From Nostoc sp. ATCC 53789 (GTDB lineage Bacteria; Cyanobacteriota; Cyanobacteriia; Cyanobacteriales; Nostocaceae), in contig NZ_CP046703.1 of the NCBI RefSeq assembly GCF_009873495.1, forward strand, positions 434,001 through 498,000: a DNA stretch of 64,000 bases. Reading direction: 5' to 3'. The position numbers and the translations under genes were made by a program. This document shows, one piece after another, positions 1 through 8,086 of the stretch (positions within the stretch are counted from its first letter, which is position 1; each line of letters starts with the position of its first letter). The notes beneath the pieces are model-generated. The model saw only the letters and a list, made by a program, of their open reading frames with translations. It ran no database searches and was not told the origin of the DNA.

Positions 1-2
1 CA

Positions 3-497
3 GGAAAGAAAGGAGGAATTAAGCAATTTTTCAAGGGTAAAAAAAGTTATAAAACTACCTATAAAATTACAAGAGATGAAGATGATTCAGTCACATTTGA
101 CTTATGGATTGTCTGCAAAAATGGAAAAGGTAAGCGTAAAAAACATGGGGTTCAATACTTTGCTTACGTGACTTACAAAATCACAACAAATTTAGATTAT
201 ATCTATCAAGATTATCGGAAACGATTTGGAATTGAAACTAGCTACCGTCTGAAAAATATTTGTCGAATTAAAACGAATAATAAAAATCCATTTTTGAGAT
301 TACTATTCGTGGGTATATCTTTTCTTTTAGTTAATATTTGGGTAAATCTTCTTTGGCTCAGAATCAGTCGTAAAAGGAAAGGTAGTCGATTAATTTATCG
401 CACACTTTTTACACTTAAACAGATATTAGCCTTTTTATCTCAAGCCCTACAGCGTAAATATCAAGTAGTTGAAAGCATCTATCTTCCATCAGGTTAG
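3..497 (+). CDS. DDE transposase, C-terminal part (cut by window edge)
   Basis: The reading frame is open from the left edge of the window to a TAG at 495-497, so the N-terminus lies outside. The end is basic and carries the pattern YRKRFGIETSYR, in which the Glu of a DDE triad normally sits in IS4-superfamily transposases, followed by a hydrophobic stretch (LLFVGISFLLVNIWVNLLW) common in the C-terminal part of these enzymes. From the window alone I cannot tell whether the full gene is intact upstream. It lies about 270 bp beyond the 3' end of the accessory operon of the peptide cluster and is transcribed towards it, so it marks an insertion-sequence boundary there. The exact IS family is not certain. 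Confidence 0.7.
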   Translation, partial: GKKGGIKQFFKGKKSYKTTYKITRDEDDSVTFDLWIVCKNGKGKRKKHGVQYFAYVTYKITTNLDYIYQDYRKRFGIETSYRLKNICRIKTNNKNPFLRLLFVGISFLLVNIWVNLLWLRISRKRKGSRLIYRTLFTLKQILAFLSQALQRKYQVVESIYLPSG

Positions 498-508
498 TAA
501 TGATAATT

Positions 509-564
509 TCTCTACCAACTAATCATAAGTAATGATAATCTATACTATGTCTGTTGGTTAGAGA
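509..564. repeat. Imperfect inverted repeat downstream of transposase
   Basis: TCTCTACCAAC at 509-519 pairs with GTTGGTTAGAGA at 553-564 with one bulged base. It could be a transcription terminator for the transposase gene or part of an insertion-sequence end. No matching left end is available inside the window to decide. Confidence 0.35.
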
Positions 565-765
565 ATTGTGTATCAAAATGTATTAAAAAATGCAAGTATT
601 TTAGCGATCGCTCTTTGGAGAAAAACTTTTTGGTTTACTGATAACTCTACTACATCAGCCCTGTCTCTTCATCCTCTTATTTTGGCTAAGGTATTGTTAG
701 GAGAGGGATAATATTGTTAATCTCTAATTCCATTTGATTTGCGTTCTCGTCATATCGCTTTTAGT

Positions 766-1587
766 CTAAACTCCAGTACCTAATTGTTGAGTGCGACTCA
801 AAGCAGCAAGCACTGCATTAGAGATGAGAGTTCGCATACCACCTTTTTCTAACTCGTAAAGGCCAACAGCAGTCACTCCCCCAGGACTCGTTACCTTGTT
901 TCGTAAGACTGCTGGATGTTCATCAGTCTGAAACATCAGTTCTACACTGCCAGCAATCGTATGCAATGTTAGTTCTTGGGCTTGTGTCCGAGTTAAACCC
1001 ATCTGAACCCCAGCATCAATCATCGCCTCTATGTACAGAAATATAAATCCAGTCCCTGCGCTACTCAACGCCGTTGCCATATCAAGGTAATGTTCATTTT
1101 GGGTAGGAAATTCCTTACCTAATGCTTGTAAAATGACTTGAGTATGCGATCGCTGTATTTCTGTCACACTTGATGATGCACTCCAAACCGTAGTCCCATG
1201 CCCAACTTGTACTGCTATATTCGGCATTGTACGGACAACAGCAGGATGATTCAACCCTTCGCACAGATATGGAATACTCGCTCCACTCACAATACTAATT
1301 ACTAAAGCATCAGGTGAAATTTTACCCTTAAGTATAGCCAGAACCTCTGCTAAAACCTGCGGTTTCACCGCCAATATCACAATAGACGCGCCAACAACCG
1401 CTTCTATATTGCAGGTTGTAGTACTTACTCCATATTCACTTTCTAAATGAAGGCATCGCGCAGAAACTGGATCGCTGACTATAATTAGATCGGGTTTTGG
1501 AACAATTTTAGTTGATAACAATCTAGCCATTATCATTTCGCCCATCGTGCCACCACCGATAAAGGCAATTTGTAAATCTTCGAGCAT
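766..1587 (-). CDS. ncpE: Pyrroline-5-carboxylate reductase-like enzyme for 4-methylproline (NcpE)
   Basis: A 273-residue ProC-family enzyme. The N-terminal Rossmann motif GGGTMG (residues 12-17) binds NAD(P)H, and the C-terminal half has the family core SSAGTGF...EAMIDAGVQMGL and KVTSPGGVT. In nostocyclopeptide and nostopeptolide producers the homologue (NcpE/NosF) is known to reduce the cyclic imine 3-methyl-pyrroline-5-carboxylate to 4-methylproline, the last step of making this unusual NRPS monomer. It is the last gene of a five-gene minus-strand operon, 39 bp after the alcohol dehydrogenase gene that makes its precursor. A housekeeping ProC would have the same motifs; the assignment to the pathway rests on the neighbours. 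The length is normal for the family. Confidence 0.92.
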   Translation of the reverse strand: MLEDLQIAFIGGGTMGEMIMARLLSTKIVPKPDLIIVSDPVSARCLHLESEYGVSTTTCNIEAVVGASIVILAVKPQVLAEVLAILKGKISPDALVISIVSGASIPYLCEGLNHPAVVRTMPNIAVQVGHGTTVWSASSSVTEIQRSHTQVILQALGKEFPTQNEHYLDMATALSSAGTGFIFLYIEAMIDAGVQMGLTRTQAQELTLHTIAGSVELMFQTDEHPAVLRNKVTSPGGVTAVGLYELEKGGMRTLISNAVLAALSRTQQLGTGV

Positions 1588-1626
1588 CTCTTCTCCCTAT
1601 TATCTAAGTTATTTGATATATTGGCA

Positions 1627-2733
1627 TCAAGATAGATTAGGTTGAATCACAGCTTTTAATACAGAGCCTTGCTCTACATCTGCCAGCGCTTGATTAATTT
1701 GTTGTAGTGTATATGAACGACTAATTATGCTTGACCAAGCAATATTTTTACTGGAATCGCTATGACGTTTTAGTAATTCAATCATTCTATAAAAATGGCT
1801 GAAATCAATTCCCCAAGTCCCGCGAATATCAATATGTTTTAGATTAATTTCCAGGTGAGGATTGATGAGTATTTCACCCGTATTTGTGTAATGCCCGACA
1901 ATAACATAGCGGCCTCCATTTCTGGTCATATTCAAGCCCTCTTTGACAGCAATGGGAATGCCTGTAGCTTCAATAGTGACATCAGCACCGTGTCCGTTTG
2001 TCAATTCCAAAACTCGCTCAATATGTTGTCGTGGATCATCAGCCTTAATTGCAAGGGTTTCATCTACACCGAAGGATTTTGCAACTACTAATCGGCTCTC
2101 AAATTTATCAATTACAATTACTTTGCCTGCACCTGAGAGCAAAGCTAGAATTGCCACACTCAAACCAACAGGCCCACAACCCTGAACCACGACAACATCA
2201 CCAATTTGAATCTGCGCTCGGTCGATAGCGTGTAATGCAGTTGGTAAAGCACATCCTCCAGCAATGAATTGCTTTGGTGAGACTTCTTCGGGTAGAGTTA
2301 GAACTTTAACCCCTGGTTTGAGGTAAATCAGTTCAGACCAACCACCCAGCAACCCATCTTTGGCTGAGTAGGTGACACCATAAACTTTACGTTTTGGACA
2401 GCGAGTGGATGCTTTGGCTACTAGACAATACCAGCAGTTGTAACAGGTTTCATGGACATCTAAAAAAGTAGCGATCGCTCCAGGCTGAATTAATTTACCA
2501 TTGACATCACTAACTGCTCCACCTGTTTCCACCACACGACCAACTGAGAAGTGTCCAGGGATGATGGGATACGGTACTCCCTCTAAACGCCCATGTAATA
2601 AATGTACGTCAGTTCCACAAACCTCAGAATATAAGGTTTCAAGAATAATTCCACCCTTTTCCAGAACCGGGTCTGGTAATTGTTGGACTTCAACTGGTTG
2701 ATTAGGTGCAGTCATCACAGCTGCTAAGGGCAT
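1627..2733 (-). CDS. ncpD: Zinc-dependent medium-chain alcohol dehydrogenase (NcpD)
   Basis: A 368-residue MDR-family alcohol dehydrogenase. Visible catalytic-zinc ligands are C39 (in CGTD), H61 and C161; a structural-zinc lobe has C97, C100, C103 and C112; the NAD-binding motif GCGPVG is at 185-190. Its homologues NcpD/NosE oxidise (2S,4S)-5-hydroxyleucine to the aldehyde, which cyclises to methyl-pyrroline-carboxylate for the next enzyme, NcpE. Odd feature: the usual GHE signature reads GHF (F62), so the conserved Glu after the zinc-binding His is lost. The gene lies 48 bp after ncpC and 39 bp before ncpE in the same operon. Family certain, substrate inferred from the pathway. Confidence 0.92.
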   Translation of the reverse strand: MPLAAVMTAPNQPVEVQQLPDPVLEKGGIILETLYSEVCGTDVHLLHGRLEGVPYPIIPGHFSVGRVVETGGAVSDVNGKLIQPGAIATFLDVHETCYNCWYCLVAKASTRCPKRKVYGVTYSAKDGLLGGWSELIYLKPGVKVLTLPEEVSPKQFIAGGCALPTALHAIDRAQIQIGDVVVVQGCGPVGLSVAILALLSGAGKVIVIDKFESRLVVAKSFGVDETLAIKADDPRQHIERVLELTNGHGADVTIEATGIPIAVKEGLNMTRNGGRYVIVGHYTNTGEILINPHLEINLKHIDIRGTWGIDFSHFYRMIELLKRHSDSSKNIAWSSIISRSYTLQQINQALADVEQGSVLKAVIQPNLS

Positions 2734-2781
2734 GAATTATTTCCTCACTATATTTACCAAATTGCTTCTTGCTGCTCATAT

Positions 2782-3579
2782 TCAAGACCACAAAATGATT
2801 TCACCGTTAGGAAGTAATCCGATCGCAGAGGTGAAAGTCACACGTTGTCCATCCATCGGCTCAACAGTGTGAAAGTTGCGTGTATTGAAAATGAACACAT
2901 CTCCTACATAAGGTTGGAAGGCGATCGCGTCTGCATCTGCAATTACTGTATCACCATAGCCGTAGGAATCGAGTTTATATTGCTCATCTCCTGATTTCCA
3001 CTGGCGATCATAGATGCGTGTTTGACCATGATTGTTTGGAGAAAATTTCAAGTACAAATTCCAAGAAAGTTGATAAATAACTGTACCAATTTCCCATTTT
3101 GATTGTTCTAACGGAGCATAATCAATATGAAGTTGAGTACCCTGCTCTATTTTTCTGATCAGTCCTGCATAATAACTACCATAGAGTGGTTCCGAAGCAA
3201 TTCGTACAGTCGCGCCTGTACACTCTCGAATTTTCACCATTAAGCGTTCTAATGGATTAAAAGAGGCTGCCATAATGCAGTCTCTTAATTTAGTTGTGCG
3301 TTCAACTGCTTGAAAATAAGCTGCTTTACTAATGCGATTATATTCAAACACTGTGATACCAATTTTCTCAATCTTGGGATTCACATTCTGATAGCAATCA
3401 AAGTTGAATAATTCAGCTTGATTGACTAACATCTCACACTCTTGGGGTGTAGCAAATTCTTTTAGCCGAATTAAAGGAATTCGGTTTTCCCACAGCATTC
3501 TTAAAGACTCTATAGTTAAGGGATACTCTTGCTTATTGTCCCAAACTTTGGATTTAATCTGGTTAGAAGTAGCAGCCAT
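2782..3579 (-). CDS. ncpC: Fe(II)/2-oxoglutarate oxygenase, probable leucine 5-hydroxylase (NcpC)
   Basis: A 265-residue protein. The iron-binding facial triad is visible as H151-x-D153 and H237, with R246 nine residues later in the place of the Arg that binds the 2-oxoglutarate carboxylate. Length and layout fit the leucine 5-hydroxylase LdoA described from Nostoc punctiforme. Leucine 5-hydroxylation is the missing first step of 4-methylproline synthesis, and the gene sits directly upstream of the two enzymes for the later steps, so I infer L-leucine to 5-hydroxyleucine. NcpC was, as far as I recall, first described as a protein of unknown function. Another free or carrier-bound amino acid substrate is possible but less likely. 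Confidence 0.82.
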   Translation of the reverse strand: MAATSNQIKSKVWDNKQEYPLTIESLRMLWENRIPLIRLKEFATPQECEMLVNQAELFNFDCYQNVNPKIEKIGITVFEYNRISKAAYFQAVERTTKLRDCIMAASFNPLERLMVKIRECTGATVRIASEPLYGSYYAGLIRKIEQGTQLHIDYAPLEQSKWEIGTVIYQLSWNLYLKFSPNNHGQTRIYDRQWKSGDEQYKLDSYGYGDTVIADADAIAFQPYVGDVFIFNTRNFHTVEPMDGQRVTFTSAIGLLPNGEIILWS

Positions 3580-3680
3580 AATACAATTCCTTACATTTAA
3601 ATTTCAACTTCAGCTTTAGTCAAACTCAATTCATATTCAGCAACGCTATATTTGCTTGTGATGAGTGCAAACTTGATTAT

Positions 3681-5285
3681 TTACTGTTTACTAAAATACA
3701 GTCTTCGTACCCTGTCACAACAACGATATAAACCGATAACTCGACCTTCTCGATCTCGCACCAATTCAAACTTATCTACATATATAAGATATCTAAGAAA
3801 AACATTTTGTCCAGCAACTATGAGATGAGATGGTGCATAGCCTTTGCTCTTATAATATAATTTATTACCTACTAGATTTATTTTAAAGTCGCGCTCTAAT
3901 TCAGCAGAATAATAAGTACCAGGATAATCTGCTAATATATCTTTTGGAGAATCTAGTATTTTTTCAAAAGTGTAGGTTTTAATACCATCACCAATATCTA
4001 ATTTTCCTATCAGGTGAATAATATCTTCAGAAAACTCAATATCATAGTCAATTTCATTATCGACAGATTGAAAATGATTTGTGTCAATTGGAATAAGTTG
4101 AAAATACATCCACGCTAGTTTAGCCATTAATTTTCCATTTTTTATCTCTAACTCCAATATGCTTCCAGTCGTGGGGTTATGATAAAATCCAGCTTTAAGT
4201 TGTAGCTCCACTACAGGTAAATTAATAGAGCTAATAGAACGCGAAATAGGTTTAGTAATATTTTCAATATAATCATTTTCTAAATATATATCAGCAACTT
4301 GAAAAGCTAATTTAGTCGGCTTAAGTGTACTTAAATTAGCCAGACAGATAACAGAAAACTGGCGTTCGGGAAATCGAATAAAATCACTCCGATAACCCGT
4401 CCAAGAGCCTCCATGACTAATTGTTTTTAAGCCGCCGCGATCGCCAATCTGCAACCCAAATGCACCTGATATAATTTCGCCATTATTGAGTTGGCGTGGA
4501 GTAGTTATCTCTTCAATTAAATCTTGTCCGTATCCACCTAAGATATTGTGATAGAAATTTCGATCCCAAAGTAGTAAATCTTCGATAGTTGTATAAAGCT
4601 GTCCATCTCCACAGAAATCGTGAAAAGACATATCGATCTGAAAACCCTCTCCATCTTTTGGAGCGTATCCATCGGCTCTATTTTTCACGATTTCTCTAAA
4701 GTTATCGTGAAAATGGGTATTTTTCATTCCTAGCGGGGCAAAAATATGTTCTTGGGCAAATACACGTAAAGATTTGCCAGAGACGCGTCTCACAATTTCT
4801 GCTAGTAAAATGTAGCCAGAATTACAGTATAATTGCTCAGTTCCAGGCTCGAAATTTAAGCTTTGTTGTCGAGCAATTAAGGCAATAATTTCTTCGTTTG
4901 AATACTTATTTTCAAACCTCATTCCAGCAAATAACATTAAATGTAAATAGTCACGTAAACCACTGGTGTGGTCGATTAAATAGCGGATAGTAATAGAATG
5001 ACTATATTGAGGAATTTCTGGAATATATTTTTGTAACTCATCATCTAAGTTAAGCAATTTTTGTCTGGCTAGTAAGACGATACACATTGCTGTAAATTGC
5101 TTGGAGTTGGAAGCGATATCAAATACAGAATTAGAGGTTATGGGAATGTTGTATTCCAAGTTAGCCATACCATAACCGCGTTGGTAAATTATCTCCTCAT
5201 TCTGAATAACAGCAATAGCACAGCCAGGGGAATTAGGTTTATTCCACCGGATGAATAATTCATCGACTTTGGTAATTAGCACCAT
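3681..5285 (-). CDS. ncpG: Serine hydrolase of the beta-lactamase/PBP class C family (NcpG)
   Basis: A serine beta-lactamase-fold hydrolase of about 534 residues. Numbered from an in-frame ATG at 5318, the active-site motif SNSK (SxxK) has its Ser at residue 70, the second motif YCN is at 164-166, and the third motif HGG is near residue 300. The C-terminal 200 residues form the beta-rich extension seen in D-aminopeptidase/PBP4*-like proteins. I prefer the start at 5285 because the protein then begins MVLITKVDELF, as in relatives, and AGAAAG precedes it. No signal peptide is evident, so it is probably cytoplasmic. Inside the ncp operon it may hydrolyse, proofread or inactivate peptide product; the actual substrate is unknown. 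Confidence 0.85.
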   Translation of the reverse strand: MVLITKVDELFIRWNKPNSPGCAIAVIQNEEIIYQRGYGMANLEYNIPITSNSVFDIASNSKQFTAMCIVLLARQKLLNLDDELQKYIPEIPQYSHSITIRYLIDHTSGLRDYLHLMLFAGMRFENKYSNEEIIALIARQQSLNFEPGTEQLYCNSGYILLAEIVRRVSGKSLRVFAQEHIFAPLGMKNTHFHDNFREIVKNRADGYAPKDGEGFQIDMSFHDFCGDGQLYTTIEDLLLWDRNFYHNILGGYGQDLIEEITTPRQLNNGEIISGAFGLQIGDRGGLKTISHGGSWTGYRSDFIRFPERQFSVICLANLSTLKPTKLAFQVADIYLENDYIENITKPISRSISSINLPVVELQLKAGFYHNPTTGSILELEIKNGKLMAKLAWMYFQLIPIDTNHFQSVDNEIDYDIEFSEDIIHLIGKLDIGDGIKTYTFEKILDSPKDILADYPGTYYSAELERDFKINLVGNKLYYKSKGYAPSHLIVAGQNVFLRYLIYVDKFELVRDREGRVIGLYRCCDRVRRLYFSKQ

Positions 5286-5383
5286 GATTTCTTTCTGATT
5301 GATATATTTCCATCTCACAATATCTTCTACATCACACCGCTACTTTTACCTTTTATAGGAAAAAAGTAAATTACCTTCAGCCG

Positions 5384-7402
5384 CTAAACTCTCACCCATT
5401 TCAATATTTTTGGATCTTTATCATATCCATAGGTAATGCCATCCCTAGTAGTGATAAACTCCCCTTTGCTTGCCTTACTTCTAATAGTGGAAACAGAATA
5501 GTAGGTTAATTCATTCATTTCCTTATGACTTAGCTTTTTAGTTGTGCTGCTCTCTGAATCATTTAGGGACTTATCTTGAGATGAATCATCTATTTTTATT
5601 TGGACATTTGCGGTGGATTTAGTAATACTTACTTTTTGACCTTTCTGCTCCCGGTAATCTTGTACTCTCATAAGTTGCCAACTGGAATCTTCTGTAAGTT
5701 CCAGAACCCATTGATGATAATCAAATAGACTTTCTCGATGCCCAACACTAATAAACGTTGTTTTCGTATCTTGTAACTGTTGGTATAAACCTCCTTCATT
5801 TTTTAAATCCAAGGCACTTGTTGCTTCATCTAATATCGTAAACCTTGGATGGGTAACTAATAATCGTGCGAAAGCCAGACGTTGTTGTTCTCCTAGCGAT
5901 AGTATGTTCTCCCAAGGAACTTCTGTATCGAAGCTATCGACTCGACTTAGCAAGTTTTGTAGGTTGACTTGTTGCAAAACTTTTGTAAGTTCTGCGTCAG
6001 TCATCTGACTATTTGTAGTAGGATAAAGCAACTGTTCGCGCAAGGTTCCTAAAATTATGTAAGGACGTTGGGGTAAAAATAAAACTTCTTCTAATGGAGG
6101 TCGTACCAAACGGCCAGTCCCCGCATTCCACAAACCAGCGATCGCTCTCAATAGAGAACTTTTACCTCGACCACTCGGCCCAACAATCAATAAACCTTCT
6201 CCTGCTTTGACAGACAGTGATAAATCTTCAACAATTACCTGTTCATAATCGGGCGTTTGTAAGGTGACATTCTCAAAAGCGATCTGATTTTCTTCTATTG
6301 TTTTAATGGTAGTTATATGCTCTGGTTCTTTGGTAACAGCTTCTAACGCATCTGAAAATTCGGATAACCGTTCAACATAGCTAGAAAATCTTCCAGAATT
6401 CCCAAATTCATTGATTAACTCACCCAAAGCATTAGCGAAAAAATAGCAACATACAGACGCTTGGATAATTTCTCCAAACTCCATTTCACCTCTAATCTGT
6501 AAAGGCCCAAATACTATATATGGAAATATTTGAATTACAGATTGATAACCTCTATTAAAAATCTCATTGTTCTTCTCCCAATCAATTTTGCGTTTAGCAT
6601 TTTTTATCAAATTGCTAAATCGGCGGTTAATAATATTTAATTCTTGGTTCTCTCCTCGGAAGAAAGCTACTGATTCAGCATGAGTGCGGAAATGAGTCAG
6701 GCAATAGGTGTACTCAGCTTTCGCTTCGAGTTCTTGTCGATTAATTTTATTTAATTCTTGGGTCAAGTAGACAGCAATAAAATTGCCTATAACCGTATAA
6801 CTAACTAAAATCAGTGCAACAGACTGAGAGATTGACCAAAGAACTAATAAAAAAGCTGTCATCTCCAGGATTTTTTCTAGGAGAGTAGCTGAAAAACTTA
6901 AAGCATTACTTGCAATGGGTTCGATTTCTTGAGATAAGCGTTGATCTGGATTATCAATACTAGATGTAAAGTTAATTTTATAATAAGCTCGACTGTTTAA
7001 ATATTTTGATAAAATCTGATTATTCAGCCATTGATACCAATCTAAAGCAATTTTTTTTCTCACTAGTCTGGAGAACCCGGCTAAGAGAGTTCCCAATGCT
7101 AGAGCTGAACCATAAAGCAGTAAAGCATCATAAAATTTAGAGATTTCCTTCTCTTGAATGATGATATCTGCCAAATAGCGATTAATAAAGCTATTAAAAA
7201 CATTTGCACCAACAAGGACAATTATTAATAATATTAGGAGAATAAGCATTCCCCATGAGCGAATCACTTCTGAGAATGCTCTATCTCCTGGCTCGTTTGG
7301 ATACCAGTAAGGTTGTGCGACTGCTTTTACGTCTTTCCAAAATTGAATAAAACCTAAAAAAGCATTTGTTGAAGGTTGAGCTTGAACAACTTGGGTTGGC
7401 AT
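5384..7402 (-). CDS. ncpF: ABC exporter, fused membrane and ATPase domains (NcpF)
   Basis: A 672-residue half-transporter of the YddA/SbmA-BacA-like type. Hydrophobic segments near residues 51-80, 92-112, 178-215 and 288-330 form the membrane domain. The ATPase follows, with Walker A GPSGRGKS (408-415), an atypical signature LSLGEQQ (501-507) and Walker B FTILDE (521-526). A C-terminal tail of about 90 residues is polar (TKSTANVQIK... then a short folded-looking end) and is unusual for the family. It is the first gene of the minus-strand operon, divergent from ncpA across a 684-bp region, and most likely exports nostocyclopeptide. It should work as a homodimer. Confidence 0.92.
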   Translation of the reverse strand: MPTQVVQAQPSTNAFLGFIQFWKDVKAVAQPYWYPNEPGDRAFSEVIRSWGMLILLILLIIVLVGANVFNSFINRYLADIIIQEKEISKFYDALLLYGSALALGTLLAGFSRLVRKKIALDWYQWLNNQILSKYLNSRAYYKINFTSSIDNPDQRLSQEIEPIASNALSFSATLLEKILEMTAFLLVLWSISQSVALILVSYTVIGNFIAVYLTQELNKINRQELEAKAEYTYCLTHFRTHAESVAFFRGENQELNIINRRFSNLIKNAKRKIDWEKNNEIFNRGYQSVIQIFPYIVFGPLQIRGEMEFGEIIQASVCCYFFANALGELINEFGNSGRFSSYVERLSEFSDALEAVTKEPEHITTIKTIEENQIAFENVTLQTPDYEQVIVEDLSLSVKAGEGLLIVGPSGRGKSSLLRAIAGLWNAGTGRLVRPPLEEVLFLPQRPYIILGTLREQLLYPTTNSQMTDAELTKVLQQVNLQNLLSRVDSFDTEVPWENILSLGEQQRLAFARLLVTHPRFTILDEATSALDLKNEGGLYQQLQDTKTTFISVGHRESLFDYHQWVLELTEDSSWQLMRVQDYREQKGQKVSITKSTANVQIKIDDSSQDKSLNDSESSTTKKLSHKEMNELTYYSVSTIRSKASKGEFITTRDGITYGYDKDPKILKWVRV

Positions 7403-8086
7403 ATTCTGAGACTAAACTAAGACTTTAGCTAATAATTAAAATAGTTACATGGAAGTTGTGTTAAGGCTCAATTCCTTACTAAATAAGCATTATAGCCATA
7501 AATAAAGTAGCAAATTGTCCTAGTGTAATTATTGGGTTTTTTGGAGAAAAATAGGCTTTTTATCACAAATCGGTAAACATGCTTGTGAAGGTATTATTTA
7601 GCCCAACTTTTCTACTAACTAACCCATTTATTAATCTGCTGCAAGCTCCTTGGTGTCGAGAGTTGACAGCAGTTAATAAGTTTTCAGCAATGTTTCATAT
7701 TCTATAACGCAGTATAAACCAATTTACATTTTATTTTTTGTTTTTACCCCCATTTACCGAGCGGATATCTCTTAACTGTCTTAACTGTCTTAACTGTCCG
7801 CTTAACTGTCTTAATTGGTATTGTATTTTGTTGACTAAGGTGAGATAATTCATAAGTTCAATTAAAAAGTACAGCTTTAAATAAACAAACTCCGCTTATT
7901 TAAAAGTCAACTTTTATTGAAAACTAGTAAAATATATCATTTGAAAAGCAAATTTTTGATACTTATTACTATCAGAAAGTCTAGTTAATATTAACTTTAC
8001 TCTTAGCTAAGACTGTAAAAATTCAAGATAGCTTTAGAGGAAAATATTAATTCATTAAAATTAGTATCGATTATTAGAGTAGAATC
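7403..8086. promoter_or_regulatory. Divergent intergenic control region between ncpF and ncpA
   Basis: These 684 bp separate the two arms of the cluster and must contain the promoters of both the ncpFGCDE operon and ncpAB. The sequence is AT-rich and contains no convincing gene. Its standout feature is the ninefold-periodic direct repeat described separately at 7772-7810. I could not assign confident -10 or -35 boxes. The ncpA start ATG at 8087 has only a weak purine tract (GAGTAGAATC) in front of it. Confidence 0.7.
7772..7810. repeat. Four 9-bp direct repeats TTAACTGTC
   Basis: TTAACTGTC occurs at 7772-7780, 7781-7789, 7790-7798 and 7802-7810, three in perfect tandem and the fourth after CGC. 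It lies in the shared promoter region, about 280 bp before the ncpA start and 370 bp before the ncpF start. Such a run could be an array of binding sites for a regulator or a short-tandem-repeat expansion. Confidence 0.8.

Noticed and set aside
7772-7810. CRISPR array
   Set aside because: The 9-bp units are directly tandem without spacers of regular length, and no cas genes are present in the window.
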